Source: Leifsonia sp. C5G2 (lineage in GTDB: Bacteria; Actinomycetota; Actinomycetes; Actinomycetales; Microbacteriaceae). From it: a DNA stretch of 64,000 bases. Shown piece by piece: positions 1 through 10,072 of this stretch. The stretch covers positions 62,001 through 126,000 of the forward strand of contig NZ_JABFMV010000012.1 of NCBI RefSeq assembly GCF_013359685.1. The letters run 5' to 3'. Made by a program: the position numbers and the translations under genes. Below the pieces are notes generated by a model. That model did not search any database and was not told the origin of the DNA. It saw only the letters and a program-made list of their open reading frames with translations. The stretch's first letter is position 1; every line of letters begins with the position of its first letter.

Positions 1-1
1 C

Positions 2-208
2 GACCCCGGGAACCGTCTGTCCGCCGACACCGCGATCGCGTCGCCGGCCCTGCTCATGGGAGGGTCGCGGATTCCCGCGCGCCTCGGGCGTCGGCTCGGC
101 TCTATGGCGACCATGCTTCCGCAGATCTTCGGTGTCGTGATCGAGGGCCAGGGGCACAGCGCGAACTCCCGGGACACAGAAGCAGATAGTATATTGGTAC
201 TTCGGTAA
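2..208 (+). CDS. 3' end of an unrecognised protein, cut by the window start
   Basis: The second plus-strand frame is open from the first base to a TAA at 206-208. Its third codon positions are almost all G or C up to about base 175, as in a real gene of this genome, then turn AT-rich over the last ten codons. The readable C-terminus (about 68 residues) is of mixed composition with Met, Gly and Ala, and no family is recognisable. The next gene's promoter follows at once. It could be the true end of a gene or a decayed remnant. Confidence 0.35.
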   Translation, partial: DPGNRLSADTAIASPALLMGGSRIPARLGRRLGSMATMLPQIFGVVIEGQGHSANSRDTEADSILVLR

Positions 209-214
209 AAAGTC

Positions 215-243
215 TTGAGTACTAGACCTCACGCTGGTAGCTT
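215..243 (+). promoter_or_regulatory. Probable promoter of the secreted-protein gene
   Basis: A TTGAGT hexamer (215-220) and a TAGCTT hexamer (238-243) are separated by 17 bp in a locally AT-rich stretch. Transcription would start near 250 and leave a leader of about 85 bases before the ATG at 337. Bases 209-336 hold no gene. Confidence 0.5.
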
Positions 244-336
244 CGGGCTTCCGGGGGTCGCCGACTTGAGTTCGCTCCAGAGGGGTTGCGAACTGCTGTC
301 TACGCCATTGGTCTCAACGACGAAAGTTGCTACACA

Positions 337-1272
337 ATGCAGATGAAGAAGTACATGGGGGGAATCGCTCTCGCCGCGTCGGCCGCGCTGACCATGGGGC
401 TGCTCGGGGCGTCTCGTGCGCTAGCGGATACCGCGACGGACGATCCGCTCGGCGCCGTCACCAGCGCGACGCCGTCAACGGCAAACAATGCCGCAACGGT
501 GACCACGAAGGAGACAGGCGAAAACGCTATTTCCGCAACCGTGGCCGGCGCCGACGTCACTGTTCCCATTGACCCGTCCTCGGGAATCTCCCTCGGTACG
601 AGCGCTGGCGACCTCACCGTTTCGCTTCCGTTTGCCGCGAAGGCTGACGACGCGGCAGCAGAGAAGAAGGGCGTCGTCTCCTACGACAACAACAACGGCT
701 CGACGACGGTCCCGGTTGTGACCAAGGACGGCTCGCTGCAGGTCAACGCCGTCATCTCTGCTGCGACTGCGCCGAAGCGCTACACCTACGACCTCACCCT
801 TCCGGCGGGAGGCCAGATCGTCCAGGCGGGGGAGGGCTACTTCATAGTCAATGCCGAGAGCAACGCGGTGGCGTATGTCTCTGCCCCTTGGGCGAAGGAC
901 GCCAACGGCGCGCAGGTCCCGACTCATTACGAACTGAGTGGCAGCACGCTGACTCAGGTGGTGGACTTCACGTCCACGACAGCGTTTCCGGTCGTGGCTG
1001 ACCCGCAGTTCGCCTGGCACGGCATCCTGCCCTCGGTCAAGCTCACCCGCGCCGAGACGAAGACTGCAACGACACTCACGGGCATGGCAACCGTGTGTGG
1101 CTGGGTCGGGCGATACACGAGTGCCGCGGGCGCTGCTCTGTGCGGTCTCAATGCGGCGTCTATCATCGTGAACACGCAGCGCATCTACTTCAACGAGAAG
1201 CGCTGCGCGCAGCTTCTCGTAGGCCCTGGGGTCATCGGAACCATCGGTTATTCGGGAGGGTACTGCAAGTGA
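337..1272 (+). CDS. Secreted protein of unknown function
   Basis: The protein has about 311 residues from the ATG at 337; an in-frame TTG at 286 would only add a poor N-terminus. A Sec signal peptide is clear: Lys-Lys near the start, a hydrophobic core, then an Ala-x-Ala site ending in ALA before DTATDD. The mature part begins with a Thr/Ala-rich stretch, followed by a beta-rich domain that ends with FPVVADP, a motif I have seen in many actinobacterial exported proteins of unknown role. The last 60 residues carry five Cys and a small hydrophobic Gly/Ala stretch and finish with GGYCK, so disulfides outside the cell are likely. The stop overlaps the start of the next gene (GTGA), which implies coupled translation with a small membrane protein. 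No function can be assigned. Confidence 0.75.
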   Translation: MQMKKYMGGIALAASAALTMGLLGASRALADTATDDPLGAVTSATPSTANNAATVTTKETGENAISATVAGADVTVPIDPSSGISLGTSAGDLTVSLPFAAKADDAAAEKKGVVSYDNNNGSTTVPVVTKDGSLQVNAVISAATAPKRYTYDLTLPAGGQIVQAGEGYFIVNAESNAVAYVSAPWAKDANGAQVPTHYELSGSTLTQVVDFTSTTAFPVVADPQFAWHGILPSVKLTRAETKTATTLTGMATVCGWVGRYTSAAGAALCGLNAASIIVNTQRIYFNEKRCAQLLVGPGVIGTIGYSGGYCK

Positions 1273-1505
1273 AGATTCGTGATGCATTCCGCTCGGACGC
1301 GCGACGGGCTATAAACGCCACGCCCGCCCGTCGGATTGCGTCGTTCGGTTCGATGCTCGTGCTGGTCGCGCTAGCAGTGGCATTCGGATCTGTCGCTCCC
1401 TGGTGGGTGTGGCCGGTGCTAGTAGTCCTTGAGGGAATCGTCTTTCTTGTTCTCGGGAACCACTGGGCCGGACAGGATGCACTCGCTAGAGAACCTCAAG
1501 AGTGA
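1269..1505 (+). CDS. Small two-helix membrane protein
   Basis: The GTG at 1269 overlaps the TGA of the secreted-protein gene, giving a 78-residue product that would be translated by coupling. It has a basic N-terminus of about 25 residues, then two hydrophobic helices (about 27-45 and 48-64) joined by a short WW-containing turn, and an acidic tail. The family is not recognised. The arrangement of an exported Cys-rich protein followed by a tiny membrane protein resembles effector/immunity or ligand/anchor pairs, but this is inference only. Confidence 0.65.
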   Translation: MKIRDAFRSDARRAINATPARRIASFGSMLVLVALAVAFGSVAPWWVWPVLVVLEGIVFLVLGNHWAGQDALAREPQE

Positions 1506-1868
1506 AGCGAGGGGGTGTGGCCAACGGCTGCGCCCCTTCCGCTCTCAGCGCCGAACGTTTGTCAGGATGCTGTCGGCGATCGCCACGAACACCTCGCCAA
1601 CGCGGGACACCCACAACTTGATCGTCCACTTTCGGCCCGGTTCGCGCTTATGCATCTACCGCCCTCCTAGTGCAGACCGAGGGTAGCGCATGTGGCTCCT
1701 GGTTCCGATGGGAGCCCGAAGAGATGGCTCGACTCATCAACGAGTTCTCCCTGGCGTGCTCGGCCCGGACGTCTCCTCCCGGCTGTCCGACCGGGTGCGC
1801 ACGGCCGGGGGCGGCCCTGCTGACGTGTCACGATCGGTCATGGTGGCGTCTCCAGGCCGAGTGAGCGG
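1506..1868. other. Gene-poor intergenic stretch
   Basis: About 360 bases in which no frame has a convincing start, ribosome site and codon bias together. A weak GGGG...CCCC stem follows the small membrane-protein gene near 1511-1538 and could be a terminator. I see nothing else that I can support. Confidence 0.4.
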
Positions 1869-1976
1869 TCAGTGGTGCGGGGCGCCCAGCGGCGCGTGGG
1901 CCGGCGGCGGAACCGGGCGGCCCGACGGACGGGCGAACAGCGTCCGGATGGTTCGGGCGACGGTTGTGCGTTCCAT
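1869..1976 (-). CDS. Possible 35-residue Pro/Ala-rich peptide downstream of the efflux pump
   Basis: An ATG (complement of 1974-1976) is preceded by GGAGG at a good distance and opens a 35-codon frame with about 85 percent G or C in third positions. The peptide begins MERTTVARTIRTLF, which could form a short basic amphipathic helix, and continues as a Pro/Ala/His-rich tail. It starts about 30 bp after the pump stop codon on the same strand, so it would be co-transcribed. No homologue is known to me, and a chance frame cannot be excluded. Confidence 0.4.
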   Translation of the reverse strand: MERTTVARTIRTLFARPSGRPVPPPAHAPLGAPHH

Positions 1977-2007
1977 GATGACCTCCGAAGAGACGAGACG
2001 GGTGGAT

Positions 2008-3498
2008 TCAGTGCGCCGGCACCGCGGCCGGCTTCCGCACCAGCAGCGCCAGCGCGATGACCACCAGCGACAGCACGCCGCCGGCGACGAACGCCAGGTG
2101 CGCCCCAGCGGCAGCGGCCGCCGCGGACGGCAGGTCCGGGTCGGCGGCCCCGGTCGAGGTGACACCGGTGGCGTACAGCGCCACGAAGATCGCGGTCCCG
2201 GCGGCTCCGGCGACCTGCTGCAGCGTGGCGATGGTGGCGCTGCCGTGCGAGTACAGGGCCGGCGGAAGCGAGCCGAGCGAGGAGCTGAACGCGGGAGTGA
2301 AGAGGAACGCCAGCGACAGCATCAGGACGATGTGCGCCCCCAGGAGCACCACCCACGACGAGCCGACCCCGAGCGCGAAGGCGAAGGTCCACAGCGACGC
2401 GGCCAGGCCGATCGAACCGGGGATCACCAGCGGGCGCGGGCCGAAGCGGTCGTACAGGCGGCCGACGGTCGGGCCGGCGAGGCCCATCAGCAGGCCGCCG
2501 GGGAGCAGGATGGCGCCCACCCAGATCGGCTCGAGGCCCAGCGTGTAGCGGGCGAACTGCGGCACGACGATGAACGCGCCGAACAGCGACACCATCGCCG
2601 CGGTCATCATCGCCACCGAGACGGCGAAGTCGCGGGAGAGGAAGGTCCGTAGGTCGAGCAGGGCGGAGTCCGTGCGCTGCAGCACGACCTGCCGCCAGCC
2701 GAAGAAGCCGAGCGTGATGAGACCGGCGACGATCGGGATCCAGGGCTGCACGGCGGCCTCGCCCACGGCGGCGGCACCGATCTCGCTGAGCCCGAAGACG
2801 AGGGCGGAGAAGGCGAGAGCCGAGAGGATGACGGAGAGCGTGTCGAGCGGGACCTTCCGCGTCTCCGACACGTTCGGCACCTTGCGCACGCCCACGGCGA
2901 GCATCGCGGCGCCGATCGGCAGCATCACCCAGAACAGGCCCTGCCACGGCAGCACCTGGATGAGCGCTCCCGACACGATCGGACCCACCGCGGGCGCGAC
3001 CGACATGACGATCGAGACGCGGCCCATGATGCGGCCGCGCTCATCCGGCGGCACGATGGTCATGACCGTCGTCATCATCAGCGGCATCATGATGGCGGTG
3101 CCGACGGCCTGGATGACGCGGCCGGCCACCAGCACCTCGAACACGGGCGACAGGGCGGCGACGAGGGTTCCGGCGACGAAGCTCGACATGGCGACCGTGA
3201 AGACGGCGCGCGTCCGCAGCCGCTGCATGAGCCATCCGGTGATCGGGATGACGACGGCCATGGTCAGCGCGAACGCCGTCGTCAGCCACTGGCCTTCTGT
3301 GGCGTCGATGTGCAGGGACTCCTGGATGCGCGGCAGTGCCACCGCCATCATCGTCTCGTTCAGGAAGACGACGAACACCGCGGCGAGCAGCAGCCCGAGC
3401 GCGGTGCGGTCGCGGGCCGTCAGGGCGGAGGCAGGAGCCGGGGCGGCGGCAGCGACCCCGGCGGTCTCTGCATCGTCGCGGGCGATGGTGTCGGTCAT
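2008..3498 (-). CDS. MFS drug transporter, DHA2 (EmrB/QacA) type
   Basis: A 496-residue integral membrane protein with about 14 hydrophobic helices, the size and helix number of the DHA2 group of proton-driven multidrug exporters. The N-terminal tail is Ala-rich and acidic; the first helix contains FLNETMMAVALP, with the acidic residue typical of helix 1, and PPDERGRIMGR lies at a cytoplasmic loop as in motif A relatives. The start was set at the ATG in front of TDTIARDD because GGGGA precedes it; the longer frame would run into the promoter. It is divergent from an HxlR-family regulator, which is the usual arrangement for a pump and its repressor. The substrate is not predictable. Confidence 0.88.
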   Translation of the reverse strand: MTDTIARDDAETAGVAAAAPAPASALTARDRTALGLLLAAVFVVFLNETMMAVALPRIQESLHIDATEGQWLTTAFALTMAVVIPITGWLMQRLRTRAVFTVAMSSFVAGTLVAALSPVFEVLVAGRVIQAVGTAIMMPLMMTTVMTIVPPDERGRIMGRVSIVMSVAPAVGPIVSGALIQVLPWQGLFWVMLPIGAAMLAVGVRKVPNVSETRKVPLDTLSVILSALAFSALVFGLSEIGAAAVGEAAVQPWIPIVAGLITLGFFGWRQVVLQRTDSALLDLRTFLSRDFAVSVAMMTAAMVSLFGAFIVVPQFARYTLGLEPIWVGAILLPGGLLMGLAGPTVGRLYDRFGPRPLVIPGSIGLAASLWTFAFALGVGSSWVVLLGAHIVLMLSLAFLFTPAFSSSLGSLPPALYSHGSATIATLQQVAGAAGTAIFVALYATGVTSTGAADPDLPSAAAAAAGAHLAFVAGGVLSLVVIALALLVRKPAAVPAH

Positions 3499-3544
3499 GG
3501 GTCGTCCCCTTCGTCGGAGTTGCGTCGATGAATTGCTGCAAAAA

Positions 3545-3583
3545 ATAAAGCACACTGCAAATAGTGAAGTCAAGTGGTAATAT
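3545..3583. promoter_or_regulatory. Divergent promoter region and candidate HxlR operator
   Basis: On the minus strand TTGACT (3568-3573), a 17-bp spacer and CTTTAT (3545-3550) form a promoter for the pump. On the plus strand TAATAT (3578-3583) lies seven bases before the regulator ATG, which suggests a leaderless transcript. An inverted repeat CACT-N6-AGTG (3553-3566) sits inside the pump promoter and just upstream of the regulator -10, a sensible place for an operator serving both genes. Confidence 0.5.
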
Positions 3584-3590
3584 CGGCGAC

Positions 3591-4265
3591 ATGACGAACC
3601 AGCACTACGGACAGTTCTGCGGACTCGCGCGGGCGGCCGAGATCGTCGGCCAGCGCTGGACGCTGCTGATCCTGCGCGACCTCAGCGTCGGTCCCCGGCG
3701 CTACTCGGAGCTGGTGGCCGGCCTCCCGGGCATCCCGACGAACACGCTGGCGACGCGGCTGAAAGAACTCGAGGACGAGGGGCTGGTGGCTCGGACGGCT
3801 CCATCGGGCGCTGAGCGCTCGGTCGTCTATGCGCTGACCCCGCGCGGCGACGAGCTGCGCCCGACGCTGGACGCGCTCTCCCGGTTCGGGGCCGGAGGGA
3901 TGCGGACCCCGCGCGAGGGCGAGATCGTGACGAGTGCCTCCATCACGTCAGCGTTGCAGGTGGCGGCGGGGGAGGGCGTGGTGCCCGAGGATTGGGACTC
4001 GGTCTACACGGTGCGCGTCGGCGAGATCGAGGCGCATGTGATCATGCGGGACGGGGCGATCACCGTCGGCGAGGGCCCGGCCGAGCATCCCGACCTCATC
4101 ATTACGGCCGGCCCGCAGATCCGCGACGTGCTCGCGGGCGAACTGGATGCGCCGACCGCCGTCGCGACGGGAGTCGTCCAGCTGGAAGGGGACGCCTCCC
4201 TGTTCGAACGTTTTGCGGAGACCATGCGGGTGCCGTACAGCGCGCACGTGCCCGCTGAGGCGTGA
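3591..4265 (+). CDS. HxlR-family regulator fused to an SCP2-like domain
   Basis: A 224-residue protein. Residues 6-100 match the HxlR winged helix: a Cys in FCGLARAAEIVG, RWTLLILRDL, then PTNTLATRLKELEDEGLV and a wing. Residues 120-220 resemble an SCP2/sterol-carrier fold, with a pattern like that of other actinobacterial HxlR-SCP2 fusions (DLIITAGPQIRDVLAGELDAPTA, then a short FERF helix). This domain could bind a hydrophobic ligand, and would then act as the sensor for the divergent efflux pump; that is inference. The ATG at 3591 has no ribosome site but has a -10 hexamer seven bases upstream. Confidence 0.85.
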   Translation: MTNQHYGQFCGLARAAEIVGQRWTLLILRDLSVGPRRYSELVAGLPGIPTNTLATRLKELEDEGLVARTAPSGAERSVVYALTPRGDELRPTLDALSRFGAGGMRTPREGEIVTSASITSALQVAAGEGVVPEDWDSVYTVRVGEIEAHVIMRDGAITVGEGPAEHPDLIITAGPQIRDVLAGELDAPTAVATGVVQLEGDASLFERFAETMRVPYSAHVPAEA

Positions 4266-4266
4266 T

Positions 4267-4304
4267 GGCCGCGGTCTGCGGGCCCGAACTCACAGACCGC
4301 GGCC
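4267..4304. terminator. Bidirectional terminator-like hairpin
   Basis: A perfect 12-bp inverted repeat, GGCCGCGGTCTG with its complement, encloses a 14-base loop between two convergent genes. There is no T-tract, as is common in this GC range. Confidence 0.65.
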
Positions 4305-4308
4305 CATC

Positions 4309-4515
4309 TCAGGGCATGAACCGCAACCACTCCTGCCGCGACAGCCGCAGCCGTCGCCCGAGGTGCTCCACCACCCACTCGTCGGGGGTCGAGGAGACGT
4401 AGACGGCCAGGATGGTGTGCGCCGTCCACTCCTCCGTTCCGCGCGTCCAGTGCACCAGGTGGAACTCCGCGCCGATGCGCGGCGTGAGGCCGATCGGCAG
4501 CTCGATGTCGGTCAT
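4309..4515 (-). CDS. Small hypothetical protein, 68 residues
   Basis: A strong GGAGGGGG ribosome site lies before the ATG and codon use is normal for the window. The soluble product has a predicted beta-rich fold containing WTAHTILAVYVSS and a C-terminal RLSRQEWLRFMP helix. No known family is recognised. It stands alone, convergent with the HxlR gene and downstream of the LuxR-type gene on the opposite side of a hairpin. Confidence 0.6.
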   Translation of the reverse strand: MTDIELPIGLTPRIGAEFHLVHWTRGTEEWTAHTILAVYVSSTPDEWVVEHLGRRLRLSRQEWLRFMP

Positions 4516-4615
4516 GTCCCCCTCCCGTTCCGGGGTGAGGCGGCCGATGGCCCGATCCTCCGGCGACGGCTCACCCCTGTGCGCAGCACGCTACGGCGGC
4601 GGGGGAGTGGGGCGC

Positions 4616-4634
4616 GTCACCCGGCACGGGTGAC
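4616..4634. terminator. Hairpin downstream of the LuxR-type regulator gene
   Basis: GTCACCCG and its exact complement are separated by three bases. The stem lies about 45 bp beyond the stop of the minus-strand regulator gene. Confidence 0.45.
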
Positions 4635-4676
4635 CCTGGGGGTGACTCGGGTGCGGCGGCCGTCGACGCGAGGCGG

Positions 4677-7262
4677 TCAGAGCGTGTCGCCCGTGCCCAG
4701 CGGCTCCAGCAGGCCGAGATCGGCCGCGCGGTCGACGGCGGCGGAGCGGGACTGCACGTCCAGCTTCCGGTAGATGCGGGCGATGTGGGTCTTCACCGTG
4801 TTGAGGGAGACGTAGCTGCGGCTCGCGATCTCGGCGTTCGAGAGGCGCGTGGGCAGGTACGCGAGGATGGCGAGCTCGCGCCGGGTGAGCGGGTCGGGGA
4901 GCTCCTCCGCGACGGCGTGGCCGACGGCCCCGGCGATGCGCACGAGCCGGCGGCGGAACGCGTCGGGCGCCCCGGGGAGGGATTCGATGAGCGCCGCGAC
5001 CGGACGGCCCGCGGCGAGGAAGGGGCCGAGCAGCTGCTCCGGTTCGGCGAGCGAGAGGGCGCGGACGAGGTGCCGCTCCGAGGCGCCGCGGTCGCCGGAC
5101 GAGGCGTGGAACCAGCCGAGCGCCAACTCCTGCTCGACCTCGGCGATGAGCGACGGCGAGGGGTCGTCCCGGAGCGCGTCCCGCAACCGGCGACCCGCGC
5201 CGGTCGTGTCGCCGCGTACGAGACGGGCGGCGACCTCCTCGAACGAGACGGAGGACCAGCCCTCGGGCGTCTCGTGCGCCGGCTCCGGCAGGCCGGCCAG
5301 GCGGGCGGCGCGCAGGCGGAGGGCGTCCAGCTCGACCTGCACCACGGGCGGCGCGGGGGTGGGCGGCTCTTCGACCTCGGTGGGGCCGTCCGGACCGGGG
5401 GAGAGCCGTTCCGCCAGCACGGCGAGCCAGAGCAGCTGGTGCCGGGCGTTCCCCGTCGCGCGCAGCACGCCCTCCCGCAGCGAGAGCGCGCCCGACTCCG
5501 GCGTGCCGCGGCGCGCGGCGACGAGGGCGAGCGCGATGTACGGGTCGCCGGTGGACTGGTGCCCGAGCAGCGCGGTCTCCTCCGCCAGCTGGAGCGCCTC
5601 GTCGGCCCGCGCTGTCGCCTCCACCAGCCTCCCGCTCAAGGCGTCGACCACGGCGCGGCTGCCCAGGGCGTGGATGCGGTAGGGCGCATACAGCGCGCCG
5701 GGGGAGGCCAGCATGCGGTCGAGCCGTTCCGCCGCCGGGCCGAGCCGGCCCAGGAACAGCTCCGCCCGTGCGACGGACGCCGCGGTGAGCGCGTACAGCG
5801 GCTCGCGCTGGGTCAGCTGCATGATGTCGGGCAGCGACATCTCCGGGTCCGCGTCGAGCGCCGCCAGGGCCAGCTCGCCGTCGACCAGGAGCGCCTCGGC
5901 GGGCGGGACGAACTGGACGCCGGCGGCCAGGTACCCGCGGGCGATCGTCCTGATCCCGTCCTCCAGGTCCGGGCGGTCGGCGACGATGCGCAAGACCTCC
6001 AGGGCCTCCCTGGCGTGCCCGCTGATACCGAGCGCGATGCCGTAGAGGACCTCCGCCCGCGGGTCCGAGCGGCGTACCTCCGCGGGGACAGCGGAGAGCC
6101 AGCGCACCAGCGTGGCGGCGTAGCCGACCTCGAACGCTTCGCGGCCCGTGGAGAGCACCAGCTCCAGAGCGTCGTCCCACTGCCGGGCGCGCAGCAGTGC
6201 CTCCACCGCGGTCACGGCATCGTCTCGGTCCCGCGACCAAGCGGCGAGCTGCACGAGCAGGGCCTGCTCCAGACCCGGATGCTCGACGCGCAGCCGCAGC
6301 CGCATCAGGTTGCGGAAGAGCGGATGGAAGGCGAACCATCCCGGACGCTGCGGCTGCGCGGTGAGGAACATCGACTCGCGCTCCAGCTGGCGCAGCAGGT
6401 CGGGGGCCGGCCCCTCGCCGGCGAGCAGGGGCACCAGGTCGGGGTGCAGCTCGTCCGCCACCGACAGGCGGAGCAGTGCGTCCCTCCGCTGCGGCGGCTG
6501 CGCATCCAGCACCTCCTCGCCCAGGTAGTCGACGATCAGCCGGTCCGACTCGGCGATGCTGGCCAGCAGGTCGTCGTCGGGCCGCGACCGGAGGGTGAGG
6601 CCGGCGAGCTGCACGCCGGCGGCCCAGCCGTCCGTGTGCTCCCGCACCAGAGCGGCGGTGCGGGCGGGCACTTCCCCGCCGCTCAGCAGGCCGAGCAGCC
6701 GGGCGGCGTCGTTGTCGTCGAACCGCAGCTCCCGCTGCCGGATCTCGACCAGCGAGTGGCGCAGGCGGTGCTGCGTGAGCCGCATCCCGGTGTCGACCCG
6801 GGAAGACAGCACCAGGTGGGAAGTGGGCGGGAGGAGGTCGGCCAGCCGCCACAGGTCGTCGACGAGGGCGGGGTTGCGCAGCTTCTGGACGTCGTCGACG
6901 ACGATCGCAACCTCGGCCTCGGCGTCCGCGAGCGCGCCGGCGACGGCGTCGAGGTAGGCTTCGCCGAGACCGCCCGTGGTCTCCGGCTGCGGGAAGGCGG
7001 AGGCGATCGACGGGTGCGCCCCGGCCAGCGCGGCGCCGAACCGGCGCGCGAAGCGCACGGCGTCGCGGTCCGCGTCCGACACCTCGAACCAGGCCACGGC
7101 GAGGTCGGGACGCGACGCCACCCACTGCGACAGCAGCACGGTCTTACCGGACCCCGCGGGGGCGATGACGACGGTCAACGGCGACCGGATGCCCGCATCC
7201 AGCAGCCGCAGCAGGCCGGGACGGGCGACCGCGTGGACCGGGATAGAGCGGCGGTCTGGCAT
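4677..7262 (-). CDS. Large ATP-binding LuxR-family regulator (LAL/MalT-like)
   Basis: An 861-residue protein with the LAL layout. An N-terminal STAND-type NTPase carries a Walker A APAGSGKT (residues 34-41) and a Walker B IVVDDVQ (about 117-123). A long helical, repeat-like middle (about 330-780) probably senses an inducer. The C-terminal LuxR helix-turn-helix (about 795-855) contains LTRRELAILAYL, SNAEIAS and SLNTVKTHIARIYRKL. Such proteins activate transcription after binding ATP and a ligand. The ATG at 7262 follows GGGAG. The divergent neighbour is a 71-residue protein; the target genes are not evident. A TAGGAT hexamer near 7306-7311 on this strand may be its -10. Confidence 0.9.
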   Translation of the reverse strand: MPDRRSIPVHAVARPGLLRLLDAGIRSPLTVVIAPAGSGKTVLLSQWVASRPDLAVAWFEVSDADRDAVRFARRFGAALAGAHPSIASAFPQPETTGGLGEAYLDAVAGALADAEAEVAIVVDDVQKLRNPALVDDLWRLADLLPPTSHLVLSSRVDTGMRLTQHRLRHSLVEIRQRELRFDDNDAARLLGLLSGGEVPARTAALVREHTDGWAAGVQLAGLTLRSRPDDDLLASIAESDRLIVDYLGEEVLDAQPPQRRDALLRLSVADELHPDLVPLLAGEGPAPDLLRQLERESMFLTAQPQRPGWFAFHPLFRNLMRLRLRVEHPGLEQALLVQLAAWSRDRDDAVTAVEALLRARQWDDALELVLSTGREAFEVGYAATLVRWLSAVPAEVRRSDPRAEVLYGIALGISGHAREALEVLRIVADRPDLEDGIRTIARGYLAAGVQFVPPAEALLVDGELALAALDADPEMSLPDIMQLTQREPLYALTAASVARAELFLGRLGPAAERLDRMLASPGALYAPYRIHALGSRAVVDALSGRLVEATARADEALQLAEETALLGHQSTGDPYIALALVAARRGTPESGALSLREGVLRATGNARHQLLWLAVLAERLSPGPDGPTEVEEPPTPAPPVVQVELDALRLRAARLAGLPEPAHETPEGWSSVSFEEVAARLVRGDTTGAGRRLRDALRDDPSPSLIAEVEQELALGWFHASSGDRGASERHLVRALSLAEPEQLLGPFLAAGRPVAALIESLPGAPDAFRRRLVRIAGAVGHAVAEELPDPLTRRELAILAYLPTRLSNAEIASRSYVSLNTVKTHIARIYRKLDVQSRSAAVDRAADLGLLEPLGTGDTL

Positions 7263-7380
7263 CCGGGGCTCCCGTGATCGGACTTCGGGATACGTGTGTA
7301 GAAGTCATCCTATTGGGGTGACGACAGCCTCCACCCGCTCCGCCATCATGCGCAACAGGGGAACGAAAGGGTGGTTCTGC

Positions 7381-7596
7381 ATGGCGGGCCGGCATGTGGA
7401 GGTCGTGGTCGAAGGCAATCTCGGGTCGCTGCTGGAACAGGTCGGGGCGCTGCACGGCTTCGCCTGCACGGCCACCCCGGACGGCGGCACCAGCATCGTG
7501 GGGCAGGTGGCGGACCAGGCGACGCTGCTCGGCCTGCTCGAGCTGCTGGACGAGCTCCACGTCGAGGTGGTGTCGGTGCGGCGGGTGGAGCTCTAA
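7381..7596 (+). CDS. Small hypothetical protein, 71 residues
   Basis: Third codon positions are almost all G or C, so this is a real gene. It is a compact alpha/beta protein with no Lys and no membrane segment; the order strand (VEVVVEGNL), helix (SLLEQVGALH), strands, helix (QATLLGLLELLDELH), strand (VEVVSVRRVEL) looks like a small ferredoxin-like or ACT-like fold. The ATG at 7381 has GAAAGGG 11 bases upstream; an ATG at 7348 would add 11 residues. It is divergent from the LAL regulator gene, and a regulator-associated role is possible but not shown. Confidence 0.7.
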   Translation: MAGRHVEVVVEGNLGSLLEQVGALHGFACTATPDGGTSIVGQVADQATLLGLLELLDELHVEVVSVRRVEL

Positions 7597-9210
<1,614 letters not shown>

Positions 9211-9213
9211 GGG

Positions 9214-9828
9214 TCAGGCGCTCCGGGCCAGCTCGGCGATGAGCACCTCGTCGGCGCCGTCGGTCCAGGTGTCGGTGCGAGCGACCGCGAAGCCTGCGGA
9301 GAGGACGGTCGCGGAGAGGTGCGCGACCGAGTCGAACGGGCTGTGGTCGATGAAAGCGGGCGGCGGGGCGGCCCGGTGGCGCGTCCGGTCGAAGGCGAGG
9401 AATGTGGCCGTGATCGCCCGGCCATTCGGGCGGAGGACGCGGGCCCACTCGGCGATCGCGGCGTCGGGGTGCGGGAACAGCTGCAGACCGGTCACGCACG
9501 TCACCAGGTCGAACGCGTCGTCGTCGAACGGGAGCCGCGTCGCGTCGGCGACGACCAGGTCGGCCTCCGGGAGGTGGCGGCGGGCCTCGTCGATCATGCG
9601 CGGCGCCAGGTCGACGCCGGATGCGGAACCCTCGTAGCCTCGGTCGCGGAGGGCGCGCAGGACGAGGCCGGTGCCGGTCGCGACGTCGAGCACCGCCTCG
9701 ACGCCGGCGAGGTCGGCGAAGGCGGCGACAGCCGCAGCCAGGCCGCGGTGCATGGCGCTCTCGTCGTAGGTGGGGGCCCGGTCGTCGAAGCGTTCGCGGA
9801 CCACCCGGAGGTGCTCGTCATCGGTCAC
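9214..9828 (-). CDS. Class I SAM-dependent methyltransferase
   Basis: A 204-residue protein with the Methyltransf_11/UbiE-type core: VLDVATGTGLVLRALRDRG (motif I), GVDLAPRMI (motif II acidic end), ADATRLPFDDDAFDLVTC (motif III) and LRPNGRAI (post III). The acceptor substrate is unknown. The GTG start at 9828 is supported by a TACGCT -10 hexamer seven bases upstream (9836-9841), consistent with a leaderless message; a longer frame exists but is Arg-rich and unlike a methyltransferase N-terminus. Its stop is four bases from the rox stop. Confidence 0.8.
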   Translation of the reverse strand: MTDDEHLRVVRERFDDRAPTYDESAMHRGLAAAVAAFADLAGVEAVLDVATGTGLVLRALRDRGYEGSASGVDLAPRMIDEARRHLPEADLVVADATRLPFDDDAFDLVTCVTGLQLFPHPDAAIAEWARVLRPNGRAITATFLAFDRTRHRAAPPPAFIDHSPFDSVAHLSATVLSAGFAVARTDTWTDGADEVLIAELARSA

Positions 9829-9841
9829 GCGCGCCAGCGTA

Positions 9842-10060
9842 GCGGGAAGGCGAGGCCCGGGAGAAGGTGCGGCGGTCGACTCCACCCGAAAGAGCCGACC
9901 GCCGGCGCACCGGGAATGCAGTACAGCTGCCCGCCCCCTGCGGTTCAGCCTGCCATCCGGTTGCTTAGTGCACACATTAAGCGGAATCGGGACGAAGTCA
10001 ACCCGTTCGCCGAATTCATCCCTGGATGTTCACGTCGAGTTCATGGTCGGAGGCCGAGCG
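9842..10060. other. Divergent intergenic region
   Basis: About 220 bases between the methyltransferase and DUF1992 genes. An imperfect inverted repeat CTTAGTG-N4-CATTAAG (9964-9981) stands out in an AT-richer patch and may bind a regulator. I see no gene here. Confidence 0.3.
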
Positions 10061-10072
10061 TAGGGTGGAATC

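Noticed and set aside
1506-1868. Small plus-strand frames between the membrane protein and the pump operon
   Set aside because: They lack ribosome sites or -10 elements at the right distance, and their composition is that of shadow frames.
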